From: Crambe crambe
Taxonomy: Eukaryota; Porifera; Demospongiae; Poecilosclerida; Crambeidae
NCBI GenBank assembly: GCA_963924555.1
Contig: OZ004588.1
Coordinates: forward strand, 6,731,205-6,795,204
Length of the DNA: 64,000 nucleotides
Reading direction: 5' to 3'
Each line of letters starts with the position of its first letter. Within the stretch, counting starts at the first letter, position 1. A model generated the notes under the pieces. The model made no database searches. It was not told the DNA's origin and saw only the letters and a list, made by a program, of their open reading frames with translations. Positions 26,702-38,865 of the stretch are shown here, one piece after another. The position numbers were made by a program, and so were the translations under genes.

Positions 26702-29700
26702 CTAACAGTAATTACTGATTTTCTTGCATTTCAGTTTCTAAATGAAAGGGAAAAAAATTTTTTTTTACAAATAACAAAAAGGATCCATAGAAACTCACTT
26801 GCTTAGCAGCATCCTTCATTGCATTTTGAATGGCACGCTTCAGATCAGTTGAGAGAGGCTTTTGTTTGATTCTCCTGCTGACTCCTTCAGCAAGAGATTT
26901 GACATTGCTTCTGCTGACAAGACTTACAGTACGCTCACCAAACCATTCTACCCATACCTGTAAACAAAAGTTACTGATGAAAATCACTTAGACAATGATG
27001 TTGGTATAAAATTATCAGTGCTTATGGTGATATTGACCAGACTTGATGTCCCCACAAAGTATAGTTTGTCCTAATATTTAGCTGGACATTGCATCAGTGT
27101 GGGGTCCTGATAAACGATCCAATAATTGTCAGATGTCAGGCTGTTACTATAAGCTCTAAATTATCCATATTCCTGTCTTCTGTTGCTTTCAACATATTCT
27201 TACCACAATGACCAGATTTAGAAACTCTCAGCTCAGATCTTTCAGTATCTTAGTTTCCCACGTCTTTAATTTCAATCTGGGTTTTTTTTTGCAACCCCAC
27301 TAAAACAACATGCCAGACTGGGCCATGGTTACTCCCAGGGTAAATCCCTAAATTCTAGTCTCCCAACACCATCCCACAGAACAATACCCACTTGATTAGC
27401 TCAATCAATGAGTGGGCACAAGCACTGACCTTATCTGGTGCTGGTTTGTCTAAGTTTCTCTTCTTGTAGCTAATGATTTTACCAGGCCAGCCTGGAAGCA
27501 AGTGCGCCTTAGCCCATATGATGTCACCAATCTTGAAGCTGATAGGTTGCTTTTCCGGCAGCACCATGTCTGATCCAGTACAGACGAGAAGCGTGTGACT
27601 GGCTATTCTTCGCTTCCCGAGGCGAAGAGGAATGGAGACTAACAGTTCATTGTCACTACACATGGGAAAACGGAACACCTTGATTAATAGGGGCCCCCTT
27701 ATGCAATTGCTACAATACTGATTACAAGGGGCTTCCTTCTATCCCTACAGTATTGATTATTAGGGGCTTCCTCATACCTCTACAGTATTGATTATTAGGG
27801 ACATCCTCATATATACCTCTACAGTATTGATTATTAGGGACATCCTCGTACCTCTACAGTTAGAGACATCCTCATACCTACAATATTGATTATTAGGGGC
27901 TTCCTCGTACCTCTACAGTATTGATTACCAGGGGCATCCTCATATGTGACCGGGTACAGGAAAATCCGGCATAACGTGGCACTAAAAATTTTTTTGATTT
28001 GTTGATATCCGTTATCTATGGCCCTTTGGCTCTCCATCGCGCAAATTTCAAAGCTTCAGGTCCTTTGAAGGTACCGAAAGTAGCGTAGAAAGCTTAGTTA
28101 GTTCATATTTCCAAGCATATAAGCTGGAAAGCCTACCTTAGTTCTGGTGATTTTCAGCTGCTGGATTTTCCGTGCACGAAGGTTTCATGGCTGACTTAGC
28201 GCTTCATTTGAAGCCTTTCTACTTTAGTCTAAGTTCCAAAACTTGGTCAGAAGTTTGCTCAAGGATCATAGTTTTGATCTATACAGAAAAAAATTTTTGT
28301 TGAATAAATGGCATGACTCACTAAAACTCGTGTTATGCCCGATTTTCCTGTACCGGGTCACATATATACCTCTACAGTATTGATTATTAGGGACATCCTC
28401 ATATATACCTCTACAGTATTGATTATTAGAGACATCCTCATACCACTACAGTATTGATTATTAGGGACAACCTCTACAGTATTGATTATTAGGGGCTTCC
28501 TCATACCTCTACAGTATTGATTATTAGGGACATCCTCATACCTCTACAGTATTGATTATTAGGGACATCCTCATACCTCTACAGTATTGATTATTAGGGG
28601 CTTCCTCATACCTCTACAGTATTGATTATTAGGGACATCCTCATACCTCTACAGTATTGATTATTAGGGGCTTCCTCGTACCTCTACAGTATTGATTATT
28701 AGGGACATCCTCGTACCTCTACAGTATTGATTATTAGGGGCTTCCTCGTACCTCTACAGTATTGATTATTAGGGACATCCTCGTACCTCTACAGTATTGA
28801 TTATTAGGGGCTTCCTCATACCTCTACAGTATTGATTATTCGGGGCTTCCTCGTACCTCTACAGTATTGATTATTAGGGACATCCTCATACCTCTACAGT
28901 ATTGATTACCAGGGGCTTCCTCGTGCACCTAGAGTATTACTATTGCCCCTGACATAATTATCTAATAGAAATTTAAATTTATTATTACCTTTCTTTCCCA
29001 TACAGTTTCTCCAAGGCCAAACTGATGTCCTGATCTGTATAGGAGCCCTCACTTAGCAAGGAAGATCGAGAGCTAGTCATATACTGCTGCTTTTTCGTAT
29101 TCGGAGGCCTTTCGTCATCAGAGGTGCAAGCACTAGGAGTTCTATTGCTCTCCAAAAGCTCCAAGTCCTCTGGGAGTGTAAAGGAAGTTCGTCTGGATCG
29201 AATTGGGTAGTTCTTTGAAGGTACATGAGTCAATCTTTTTTTCTTTGGTTTTGTCAATTTGGATTTCGTTTCGAGTGCTTTCCCCTGCCCCGCACAACCC
29301 TGACCTTCAGTGGAAGAATCGCCGATATTTTGAATTTCTTCAACGGAACAACTTTTAACTATATTTTTCTTCTTCGGTCTTCCAACAGTTTTGACCTTAA
29401 CATTGTGAAAAACTCCATCTTCTTCCGCTTTATCATCTTCTCTGTGTAAAGAGACATTAACCTCTGAAGAAAGCTTTAAATCTTTATCATTTTCCAGCCT
29501 ATCAGGACAGCTGGAATTATAATCAGATATTCCACAACCCTTTTCTTCGTCCATTTCTATGTCAAGGTTAGGTTCTTTTAGAATTGTGTCTCCATCAATG
29601 TTCGAACTCGTCTGAGAATCTGACTGGCTATGAAACTGCTGGACAAGCGCAGAGCTGTTATCAAGTCTTGATTGGTCATCGAGAGACAGGGAATCATTCC

Positions 29701-32700
29701 CAGAGAGTTTGTGTGTGCTACTTGCAGAACAGATTGCATCGGAACCAGATAAAAATTTAGCAGAACTATTCTTTGAGCCTGATTGGTTACTGGCAGACTG
29801 GATACGTTTCTGAGGAGTACTACTCGTAGAATACGCTACATTAGAATCAGCAACAACTTCAGGGCCAGCAGGACTGGCATCTCCAAGGTGTGTCATGTGA
29901 CAACTTGTTTTGGTGTCGACGGGAGCGAGGTCTTCGTCCACTCCAGCTGCAAGGAATGCAGGTTTACACGCCTCAACACGTGTAGGAAAATGACAGTCCA
30001 ACATATGCTTCAGCTCTTCTCCAAATGTACTTGACCCTACAGAAGGTGATTTCAATTTTTCACAAAGGTTCTCTTCCTCATCAGTATAGATACATTTTTG
30101 ATCATGAATTTGTTCTACTGCCTCTTTTTTGATAAGTGGTGTATCCATGACGACTGCTTTCATAGGAGTTGTATCCGAGTGATTTGTAACTGAAGGACTC
30201 GTATCAAACTTGCCAATTATTCTATTTTGATCACCAATCTCTGCTCTCTCTTCTTCTTCTTCTACTTCACTGTAGCAACTGTTAGGTGATAGAACCATGT
30301 CTACTACTTCTGTGTCAGTTTTATCTTGAGGGACTGAGCAGGAGGAAGGAGTCGAATCCAAATCTCCTCTTTCAACTTGATCTGCAGTTATGACATCATC
30401 AAATTCATTGGTGGGCGATACATCTTGATCAGCAGTCCTAACATCCCTGGTGGGTGAAATATATTGATCAGTAGTCGTAGATTCATTGGTGGGCGATACA
30501 TCTTCAGCTGTCGTGACCTCCTCAGATTCATTCATGGGTGATGCATCTTGATCAGAAATCTTGACGCCATTGGTGGGTGATACAGTCACACCCACAACCT
30601 TTGAATTTTGAGGAAGCGAAGAGAAGGTAGTCGACTCACCTTCTGCATTTTCATTGGCAGTCTGAACTTCAGAAAACACATCATCTCTATGATGAAGATC
30701 TTCACAACTGGACACTGAAGGGTTGTTGACTGCTGCACATGCCAAACCTTCGAGGTCTAACCTGTCATCAGATTTGGATATGGAGTCAGATGATTTTGAA
30801 TCAGATCTGGAATCAGACTTCAAATCATCAGATTTGGGTATGGAGTCAGATGATTTGGAATCAGATCTGGAATTAGACTTCAAATCATCAGATTTGGATA
30901 TGGAGTCAGATGATTTTGAATCAGATCTGGAATCAGACTTCAAATCATCAGATTTGGGTATGGAGTCAGATGATTTTGAATCAGATCTGGAATCAGACTT
31001 CAAAACATCAGATTTGGAATTCATAGCAGATCTGGATTCAGATTTCGGATTATCTGGCATGGATCCGGAATCAAGTTTCAAATCAGATCTTGACAACGGT
31101 TTGACATCAAGAGGCTGTTCTATCTCGGTGTTCAACTTAGAAGAATGCCAACTACTTCCAAGTTGCTCAAGTTTAGTGACCAACTCATTTCCATCCGGCA
31201 AATGTTCAGAATCTGTTACTGGATTGTCCTCCCATGCCTGTTCTTCAGTGCCCTTACTGTCCACAGAACAACAGGAGACCACCTTTGTACCCTTTACAAA
31301 CACTAAATCAGCAAGAGCACTGTTATCACCACCTGACTCCTCATTAGTCACATGATCTGTCACATGACTCTTAGCTGGCTCCTCATTAGTCACATGATCT
31401 GTCACATGACTCTTAGCCGGCTCCTCATTAGTCACATGATCTGTCACATGACTCCCCGACTCCTCATTAGTCACACAATTTGTTACATGACTCCTAGCTG
31501 ACTCCTCATTAGTCACACGACTTGCAGCTGAAAAGAGAGCAGAACGTGGCAGCCCTATGATAGGATTTTCAAGGTTTGAAACATTTGAGCCTAAGCGAGT
31601 AATACTTTCACACAAGCCCGAAGAATCTTGAGGGTTCAAAAGAGCACACTGCTTATCCTTTTCACCATCAAAAGTTAGCACCTTGACCAATTTTTTATTG
31701 ACGGCTGGATCATGGCTGTGGCTTCTAGCAGCTGCAGGCAAGATACCAATAAGAGAAGAAGCACAGTTCTGCACTCTGACCTCGCAGTCGCTGCAAATAT
31801 TCCCACCATTACCAGCACACTTCTCCTTCTCTATCTGGAGCTTCAAGGACTTGAGGGCAACACCATCCATACTGTGTCTTCGAACTCTCTTCTTGCCACA
31901 CACAGGCTCTTTCTTGGAACTTCCAATTTTTTGAGGAGTCATGAAGCGTCTCCACTTGCTCTGGGGAGAAAATTGATTAAAATCGGTGAAAGAAATGTGG
32001 AAATCTTTCATCAGAGGGATATCTTGCCGTATTGCAGCTCTTTCACCACCACCCATAGAAGACTGATCACTTGATTTTGGAGGAAAGTTAGAAATGCAAG
32101 AGGCTAGCTTCACCTCCATGTCCTTAAGAGGGACAGACTTGTGTGAAGAGATAGAATTGGTAATTGTTTCTTCAGGAGGTACACTATGCTGGTTTGACGA
32201 ACTTGGTTCAAAAGTGGGCTTGGATACCCTATAATATGAAACACGCTTTTGCCGCTGAGGAGACAGGGGGGTAGAAGGAGGAGCACTGTCAGCGTTAGTT
32301 TCATTTTGAAGAAGTTTTGGTTTTGGAACCTCAATCCAGGACCCTCGTTTTGGAGAAAGAGGAGTAGAAGAACGGGCTCTTTTTCGAGGAGTTCTTACAG
32401 AGTTACTGCTACTTGATGGCTTTGTATTCATATCATAAAACTGAGCATGCCCAGTAGAATCACTGAACTGAGCATGCCCAGTAGATTCACAAGATGAAGC
32501 ACGACTTTTATGAACATTTGAAGATTTGCACAATGTAGAAGCACTTGAAGCAGGTCTGTTCATGGATAAGTTACTACAGCTTGAAGAACCTGTATCACCC
32601 AGTTGGTTATTGGTAACTGCAGGCTTTGCGACCTTTAATTCATTCACAGTCGAAATGAGCTTGAAAAGGTCCCTTTGTGATCTGGCCACAGCATCCATTA

Positions 32701-34571
32701 GGGACGAGGTAGAAGAAAATAAAGTAGTAGCAGAATTCATGCTTTTACAGGTGCTATTTTCGACATCTGCACTAGATGCTCTGCGAGAATTAATATTCTC
32801 ACTTCTTTTTGTGAAACTTTTATCCAATAAGTCTGCCCCTATTCTTCCATACAAATTCTCAGGAGAGTCAGTGAGACTTCGTCTAAACACATTTCGTGTT
32901 GGAGGAGTGTCTTTTTTGGAAACTCTGTCGGAACGTTTGATAGCACTCTTAGTAGATTCCTGGGAAGGAGGAGGGTGTTTCTTCTCAGGAAAAAACCTGT
33001 CAGGAAGTCTGATAGTACTCTTAATAGGTTCCTGAGAAATAGAGGGACGTTTCTCAGGAGAGCATGCGACATTGAAACTCTCTTCCGGAGAAAGAGCAAG
33101 TTCTTTTCTGGGGGAAGGATGAGTGAGAGAGTAATGACGGATTTTAGGTGTCTTAACACGTCCGTTAATGCCAAGAGCATCACTATCTCTGAAAACGTTT
33201 GCATTTTCTGGAACTCGAGATTTCCGAGAAAAAAGAGGAGAAAGTCCATTTCGCTCCCGATAATTAGCGACTTTACACTGAGAGGTCGTAGAGGTTGTCA
33301 CGTGAAAGTGATCTGGTAGACCTATCACGCTGGGGTCAAAGTTGAAGTAGGAGTTGAGTTGGAAGGGACAGCGGAGGCCACACTTGCAGGTGCCATTAGA
33401 TAGCAAGTAGTGAAGGAGCTGTTCGCTGTTTCTCAGTATTGTGTGGTCAGGACTAGGGGAAAAATTGAAATACTAAAATATATAGTACTTGCATGCACTT
33501 CAATACTGATCAACCAGTGCAGGTCCTACATTATAAGGCCCTACAGGACAAGTGCCTTGTGTCCTTATGGATAACTTATTTACATACATTTGACCCAAGG
33601 CTAACAGCATGCTGGTTCTGATGGTGGCTTTTGTAAGCTAGGATCTAGACCACTCTAAACGTGGACACTTTTGGGATCAGTTAATAAGTGTCCTGATTAA
33701 GGGTCAGTTAATAAGTGTCCTGATTAAGGAGGGTCAGTTAATAAGTGTCCTGATTAAGGAGAGTCAGTTAATAAGTGTCCTATATCGCCACATCATTGCA
33801 GGCATATGCAGATATAGTATACTAGATAATGTGCATCTGTAGTATACTAGATAATGTGCATATATAGTATAGGTTCCAAATGCTATAGGTGCATGAGGAA
33901 GCCCCAATGCAAATCGTCTCAGCGACTGTAGAAATAACAGCTGGAATTGGTCCATTTAGTGTTTTGTTTACATAGGTCAACTGGATGTGAAACCAAAAAA
34001 TTAACTTATTAATAATTCATGAGTTAATGGTTACACTGGGGTATGAGATGCTACATAGTGTGTCCTCCATGTCCAACCAAAAATATACTGTAACATGGAA
34101 GGTCCAATCATGCTCTCCCGAGCCCCCAGGGCCTTGTTAACATGAAGGTCCAATAGCTCTGCATCTAGTCGTCCACAGTCCACATATGCCCCCCTAGGGC
34201 CCTGTTTAACATGAAGGTCCAGTTCTGCATGTAGACGTCCACATGCTCTCCTGGATGGCAAGCCCTGGGAACAGCAGGAAGGTATGAGCATGTTGTTTAC
34301 CCTCTGCACTATTGACTCTACACATTAGCATTCCGAGGTTTATGTTGTAATTGTCAATGCAATCACTGAGAACTCATTATTAAGAAACAAAAGACTGCTA
34401 ATTGCATGTGCCACCTGAAACCTGTCGATACTATTCTGCACCTTTTCAAACCCTCTCTTGTCCTCACCTCACATAATACACTTGTTTAGCATGTTCATCT
34501 ACCTCCCTCATCCAACCATAAGGCACCACTATGCTGCTGCATGTGTCCACCTCTGGCACCATCACTGCCAT
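26702..34571 (-). CDS. MBD5: Methyl-CpG-binding-domain protein of the MBD5/6 type with C-terminal PWWP domain, 5 exons
   Basis: Exons 34571-34468, 33452-28989, 27655-27430, 26957-26799 and 26737-26702 give 1662 residues. The MBD spans about residues 17-85: PYGWMREVDEHAKQVYYVR joins SPDHTILRNSEQLLHYLLSN and then GTCKCGLRCPFQLNSYFNFD, which matches the divergent MBD of MBD5/MBD6 (TDGTCKCGLECP). A Ser-rich disordered region of about 1430 residues follows, almost all in one 4.46-kb exon, including tandem repeats of SKSSDS.PKSDDLKSDSR, VTNEE..KSHVTDH and VSPTNE. The C-terminus (about 1563-1640) is a PWWP domain: FKIGDIIWAKAHLLPGWPGK then VWVEWFGERTVSLV. Vertebrate MBD5 has both domains, MBD6 only the MBD; both bind the PR-DUB deubiquitinase rather than methylated DNA. 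The exon 3 acceptor was chosen to keep frame and has a strong pyrimidine tract. A 5' noncoding exon probably lies at 34837-34990. Confidence 0.9.
27705..28925. repeat. 34-bp minisatellite in an MBD5/6-type gene intron
   Basis: Units of the form CTACAGTATTGATTATTAGG plus GGCTTCCTCATACCT or GACATCCTCATACCT repeat about 23 times. The two spacer types tend to alternate, giving a dimeric higher-order repeat in the right half. A 418-bp element interrupts the array. Confidence 0.95.
27945..28362. mobile_element. 418-bp MITE with 35-bp terminal inverted repeats
   Basis: The ends read TGTGACCGGGTACAGGAAAA and the complement of TGTGACCCGGTACAGGAAAA; similarity continues to about 35 bases. Neighbouring units of the minisatellite give the empty site. 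Comparison shows a TA duplication (or ATAT, if the ends are read two bases shorter), fitting a Tc1/mariner-type MITE. There is no coding capacity. Confidence 0.8.
30765..31075 (-). repeat. Coding 60-bp tandem repeat in the MBD5/6-type gene
   Basis: Four near-identical 60-base units encode SDSKSSDSIPKSDDLKSDSR-type repeats, followed by degenerate units. The repeat is in frame and keeps the reading frame open on both strands. Confidence 0.85.
31335..31525 (-). repeat. Coding 48-bp-type repeat (VTNEE..KSHVTDH)
   Basis: Four to five imperfect in-frame units with the base core TCCTCATTAGTCACATGATC on the plus strand. Confidence 0.8.
33668..33784. repeat. 30-bp minisatellite in intron 1 of the MBD5/6-type gene
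   Basis: Four copies of GTCAGTTAATAAGTGTCCTG plus a short purine spacer. The rest of the 1-kb intron holds a shorter duplicated motif (ATGAAGGTCCA) near 34145-34220 and no gene. Confidence 0.85.
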
Positions 34572-35090
34572 GTTTCCAGTCTGTGTCTGCACTCCTCACC
34601 AGTTCACGCAAATAGGTAAACTAATGATGAAAAATGAAATAAATTCAGGTATTAATACATGAACATAATATTGAAATGCTGGCTTGGTTTCCCACATACT
34701 GTGCATCTATTCAGTACAAATAACCTAATTATTGCCTATTCTAGTGTATTAACTTATAGCCTTAAGCTATACCAAGTAGCTAGCTAATACTGTGCATGCA
34801 GATGATTTAAATTAATAATAAGAACAAAGGACTCACCTGTCAGGGCTAGGCCTAGATTTTTCAAAAAAATCTTCACCGCTCGGAGCTTTCGAAGATAGAA
34901 ATTGGAGCAGTGACGAAACTGCAGGAGCAGCTTACCGATATCAGAGCCCGCAAAGAAAGCCCAGAACTCAGCTGCAAAAAAATGTGCACACACGTGGCCA
35001 CCTAATTGTGCTCACGTGGTACTTAGTATAAAAACGTAAAATTGTCTGCACTATATCTGAGCTGACTGAGTGACTGACAGCGCAGTGAGG
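34572..35090. promoter_or_regulatory. Head-to-head interval between the MBD5/6-type gene (-) and DNPEP (+)
   Basis: The start codons are 519 bases apart. On the minus strand a likely noncoding 5' exon of the MBD gene ends at 34837 with a good donor (CAG|GTGAGT), which would bring the two transcription starts to within about 100 bases. No TATA box on either side. Confidence 0.5.
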
Positions 35091-38000
35091 ATGTCTGTTG
35101 CAAGAGTAAGCGAATTAAGACATAACTGCTTCTTTTTGATGTTATAGTGTTCACACAATTTAAAGGGTGTACAAGAAGCTGCAAAGGACTTTGTCAGCTT
35201 TGTCAATAAAGGTCCTTCACCCTACCATGGTGAGAAGAAGAGATAGCTAATGTATAGAGATGCTAATTCGCTGTGGGTCTTTTTTGCCTTCGGGGAAACC
35301 CATATGTAGCTTGGTATTAGCTATGTACATGCAGCATCATGTGCTGATACCTAGGGGTGCACTGTGTTAATCTTTTTGGTTCATATAAACAGTGGCATAG
35401 GGAGCCTAGTTAGTTACTTGGTATGATAAAAATATCTACATATCACACAGTGGTGGAAGAGTGCAAGAGAAGGCTCACGGCAGGAGGATTCAGTGAGCTC
35501 TTGGAGAAGGACTCTTGGAAGATAGTCCCAGGAGGCAAAGTATGTACATGAAATCCTGAATATTCCAATTCATTGATTTCACTACAGTACTTTGTGGTCA
35601 ACAATTTCTCGACGATTATTGCCTTCGCTGTGGGGGGCAAGTACAAATCTGGAAATGGGTTTTCCATCGTGGGTGCACATACAGACAGCCCCTGCCTCAG
35701 GGTAGTTAATTAAGTAACCAGTTCTATTACATGGTATAATTATTCCACCTTTATATACTGTAGGTAAAGCCACGTAGCTGTCGTAATCGTCACGGTTACG
35801 TTGGAGTGGGCGTGCAGCTGTATGGTGGAGGAATCTGGCACTCCTGGTTTGACCGGGACTTGAAACTAGCTGGACGGGTTGTGTGTAAGGTAAAGGTCTC
35901 TTGGATTATAGCAGTGTGATTTGAAAATAAAACAGTAGTCACATGGCTGTTATATGAATTTGACCTGTAAGAATGGACCACACCTATTGGGAAATTGTCC
36001 GGACATACATAGCATCTGGTGATCCTATTATGATGATTTGACTGGTAAAAATTGTTGAATTCGACAGAGGCAAAAGACCTGTACCTCTAGCTGTTTTCTA
36101 AGTGTAAAGGAAATACGAGTCTACATATAGCTGGCATTTCTTCCCTTCTAAGACGAGTTTAATTAGACCCACCCTCATCTGATAAGCGGTATTCAATAGA
36201 GTTTCTGATAAGCGGTATTCAATAGAGTTTATCAGTTCCATCTGACCTCCAATACTGAAAATAATCTGTCAACAAGCTGATCCTCCCCTCTACTTAAATG
36301 GTCGTTCCCTTTGCTGCAGAGTGACACCGGATTGGTCCACCAGCTGGTGCACATTGAGGAGCCCATTCTCCGAGTCCCAAACATCTGCATCCATCTTGCC
36401 AGAGACATGAACACTTCTTTTGCTCCAAATAAGGAGATGCACACTGGGTAAGTTCCTGGTAATTACAGATCCCAATAAGGAGATATGCACAATGGGTCAG
36501 TTCCTGGTAATTTTGCTCCTTTTGGCTGTACCCATTGAGTTTATACTCTTTAGTGGGAAATTTTATTCATGAGTAAAACCCTGGGTAATCATCATTGAAA
36601 TACCGTGTAGTATAATAATTATGGTGGGAGAAAATTTGTTATTATTGAAATTGTTTTGCCCATGCTTCATTTTCTCACTTTTCCGCTATAACAATGCCAT
36701 AATTCCATTCACTGACTTCAACTAAACCTTCATGTTCAGAATCCCTGTCTTGGCAACCACTGCCCAGGCTCAGTTAGAGAAGCTGGAAGATACCCCAAAA
36801 GGAGCTCAAGTAAGTAGATGGTTTCTAGCCATTCGTGTCATGTGACTAACTAGTGGTGATATCATCTTCCTTTCTCTTTTCCAGCACCATCCAGTTTTGC
36901 TCTCCCTGCTGAGCAAGAAGCTGGGTTGCTCTCCTGCAGACATCTTGGAGTTTGAGCTGTGCTTGGCAGACGCCCAGCCTGCAGTGAGTGCTTCATGAAG
37001 ATGCATCCTCCTAGGATAATGGGCACATTTGGGACCTAGACTTTTGTCCTTTGTAGAGAGGTTGTCCTCTTTTGGAGTTCATTTGTATAGAGTATATTTT
37101 TTGAGAGGGTTGTCCCCTTTCGGAGTGTTATTCCACTGTGCCATAATGGACCAATCAGGGCACCTTTTATAATATATAGTATTTGTTTCCTGACAGACTA
37201 TCGGAGGAGCTCTGGAGGAGTTCATTTTTGCCCCTCGTATCGACAACCTTATGAACTGCTACACTGGTCTGCAGGTGAGCAAGGTGATGCAAGAATCTCT
37301 TGGATTCATAAAGACTTATCATAAGCCCTGCACCTTTTAGACTTAAGATGGACTATCATAAGCCCTGCATGACGCTTTATTTCCTTAGTGCTTTTATCTG
37401 TTGCTATGCATGTTTCTAGGGTCTCCTAGATGCAATGGACTCGCTTGACAATGAGCCTAATGTCAGAATGTTGGCTCTGTTTGATAATGAAGAGGTAAGA
37501 AAACAGACTTGGGGAAAAAAAGGATGTCATGGGTGGTTTATGTTTTGTAGGTTGGGTCTGTGAGTGCACAGGGAGCTATGTCCTCTATTGTGGAATGGAC
37601 TCTCCGAAGAATATCTGCAGGTATGTGGCCTCCCCCTGAGCCCACGACACCCACACACAGAGCTCAAAATCAAACAACCCAATTAGATTGGTCAATTAGT
37701 AACCACGTGCACACACATCACATGATAATCATGTGATTATGATTATGCTAATTTCCCCAGGGGCAGACTCCAGTGTAGCATTTGAGGAGTCTATTCCCAA
37801 GTCTTTGCTTGTTAGTGCTGATCAAGCACATGCCATTCACCCAAACTACCCGTGAGTGACTCCAATTGGAGCACATCTGCACACTGTCATATTGTATCTT
37901 ACTGCAGAGAGAAACATGAGGAGAACCATAAGCCCATGCTTCATGAGGTAAGTTTTGACTTAGGTAAAGGGTCGTTAATAATAAAATTCATGAGGTAAAG

Positions 38001-38786
38001 GGTCAGCACTAGTAAATGGTTGGGTGAAGATCCTAAGAATAATATCTCCCTCTTCTTTTACTGTAGGGGATAGTATTGAAGTACAATTGCAACCAACGAT
38101 ATGCCACCACTGCCATTACTGCAGCCATCATGAAGGAAATTGGACGTCTCTCCAATGTCCCTATACAGGTAATATTAAAAGGAAAATCTCCCACATCCTT
38201 ATCTCGCGTAGCAGCCACGAGGGAAGGAAAGGGTTGCAATACTGGTACTTGTTTTGTAGGAATGCATTTAATTTTGTGCAAGCTGATGTAAGATGAGGTC
38301 ACCCACTGTGCGCACGTGCACAAACGTGTTTAGGCTGATCCAGATCAGAGTCAACAAAGGAAAAAAGAAGCTTGAAATCTTCCCCTGGAGTCGGCTCTCC
38401 CATGAAGAAGGTAGAGACTATTAGAAAGTTTACTGCAGCTACACCTCCAGCTCACAGAACTCCATCTGGAAAGTTATCTTCTTTACATCAAAATGTCTAG
38501 GACCACACCACATGTCTCTTTGGCAGTCATAGCCTAAGTTTCGAGCAGCAGAAGTAGCTGCTTGCTAGAGACTCCATTTTGATCAATAGGCGCAAATGAC
38601 GTCCTCTTCCTATGCTACATGACGTCATTACGGAATTTTGATTGTTAATCCCCGGTACTTTTAGCTTTTAGGGGTGGCGTGAAGAAGTACTAGTATTGCA
38701 TGTTCCCAGACCCTTTCCTTCCCTCGTGGTTGGCTATACGAGACCACACATCCCTGATAACCAATGAAAGTAGCTAAGAAGTAATA

Positions 38787-38865
<79 letters not shown>

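Noticed and set aside
26702-27655. PWWP exons as a separate PWWP2-type gene
   Set aside because: The splice from the giant MBD exon to 27655 preserves frame with a strong acceptor, and no start codon or promoter is evident for a separate gene.
27705-28925. CRISPR-like array of 34-bp repeats
   Set aside because: There are no unique spacers; units abut directly, and the setting is an intron of an animal gene. It is a minisatellite.
30723-31355. Plus-strand 210-residue acidic repeat frame
   Set aside because: It is the antisense of the SD-rich coding repeat in the MBD5/6-type gene, kept open by the repeat composition; no start context or splice partner.
34784-34993. 69-residue minus-strand frame as a protein
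   Set aside because: It fits better as a 5' noncoding exon: it ends in a good donor and shows no conserved protein motif.
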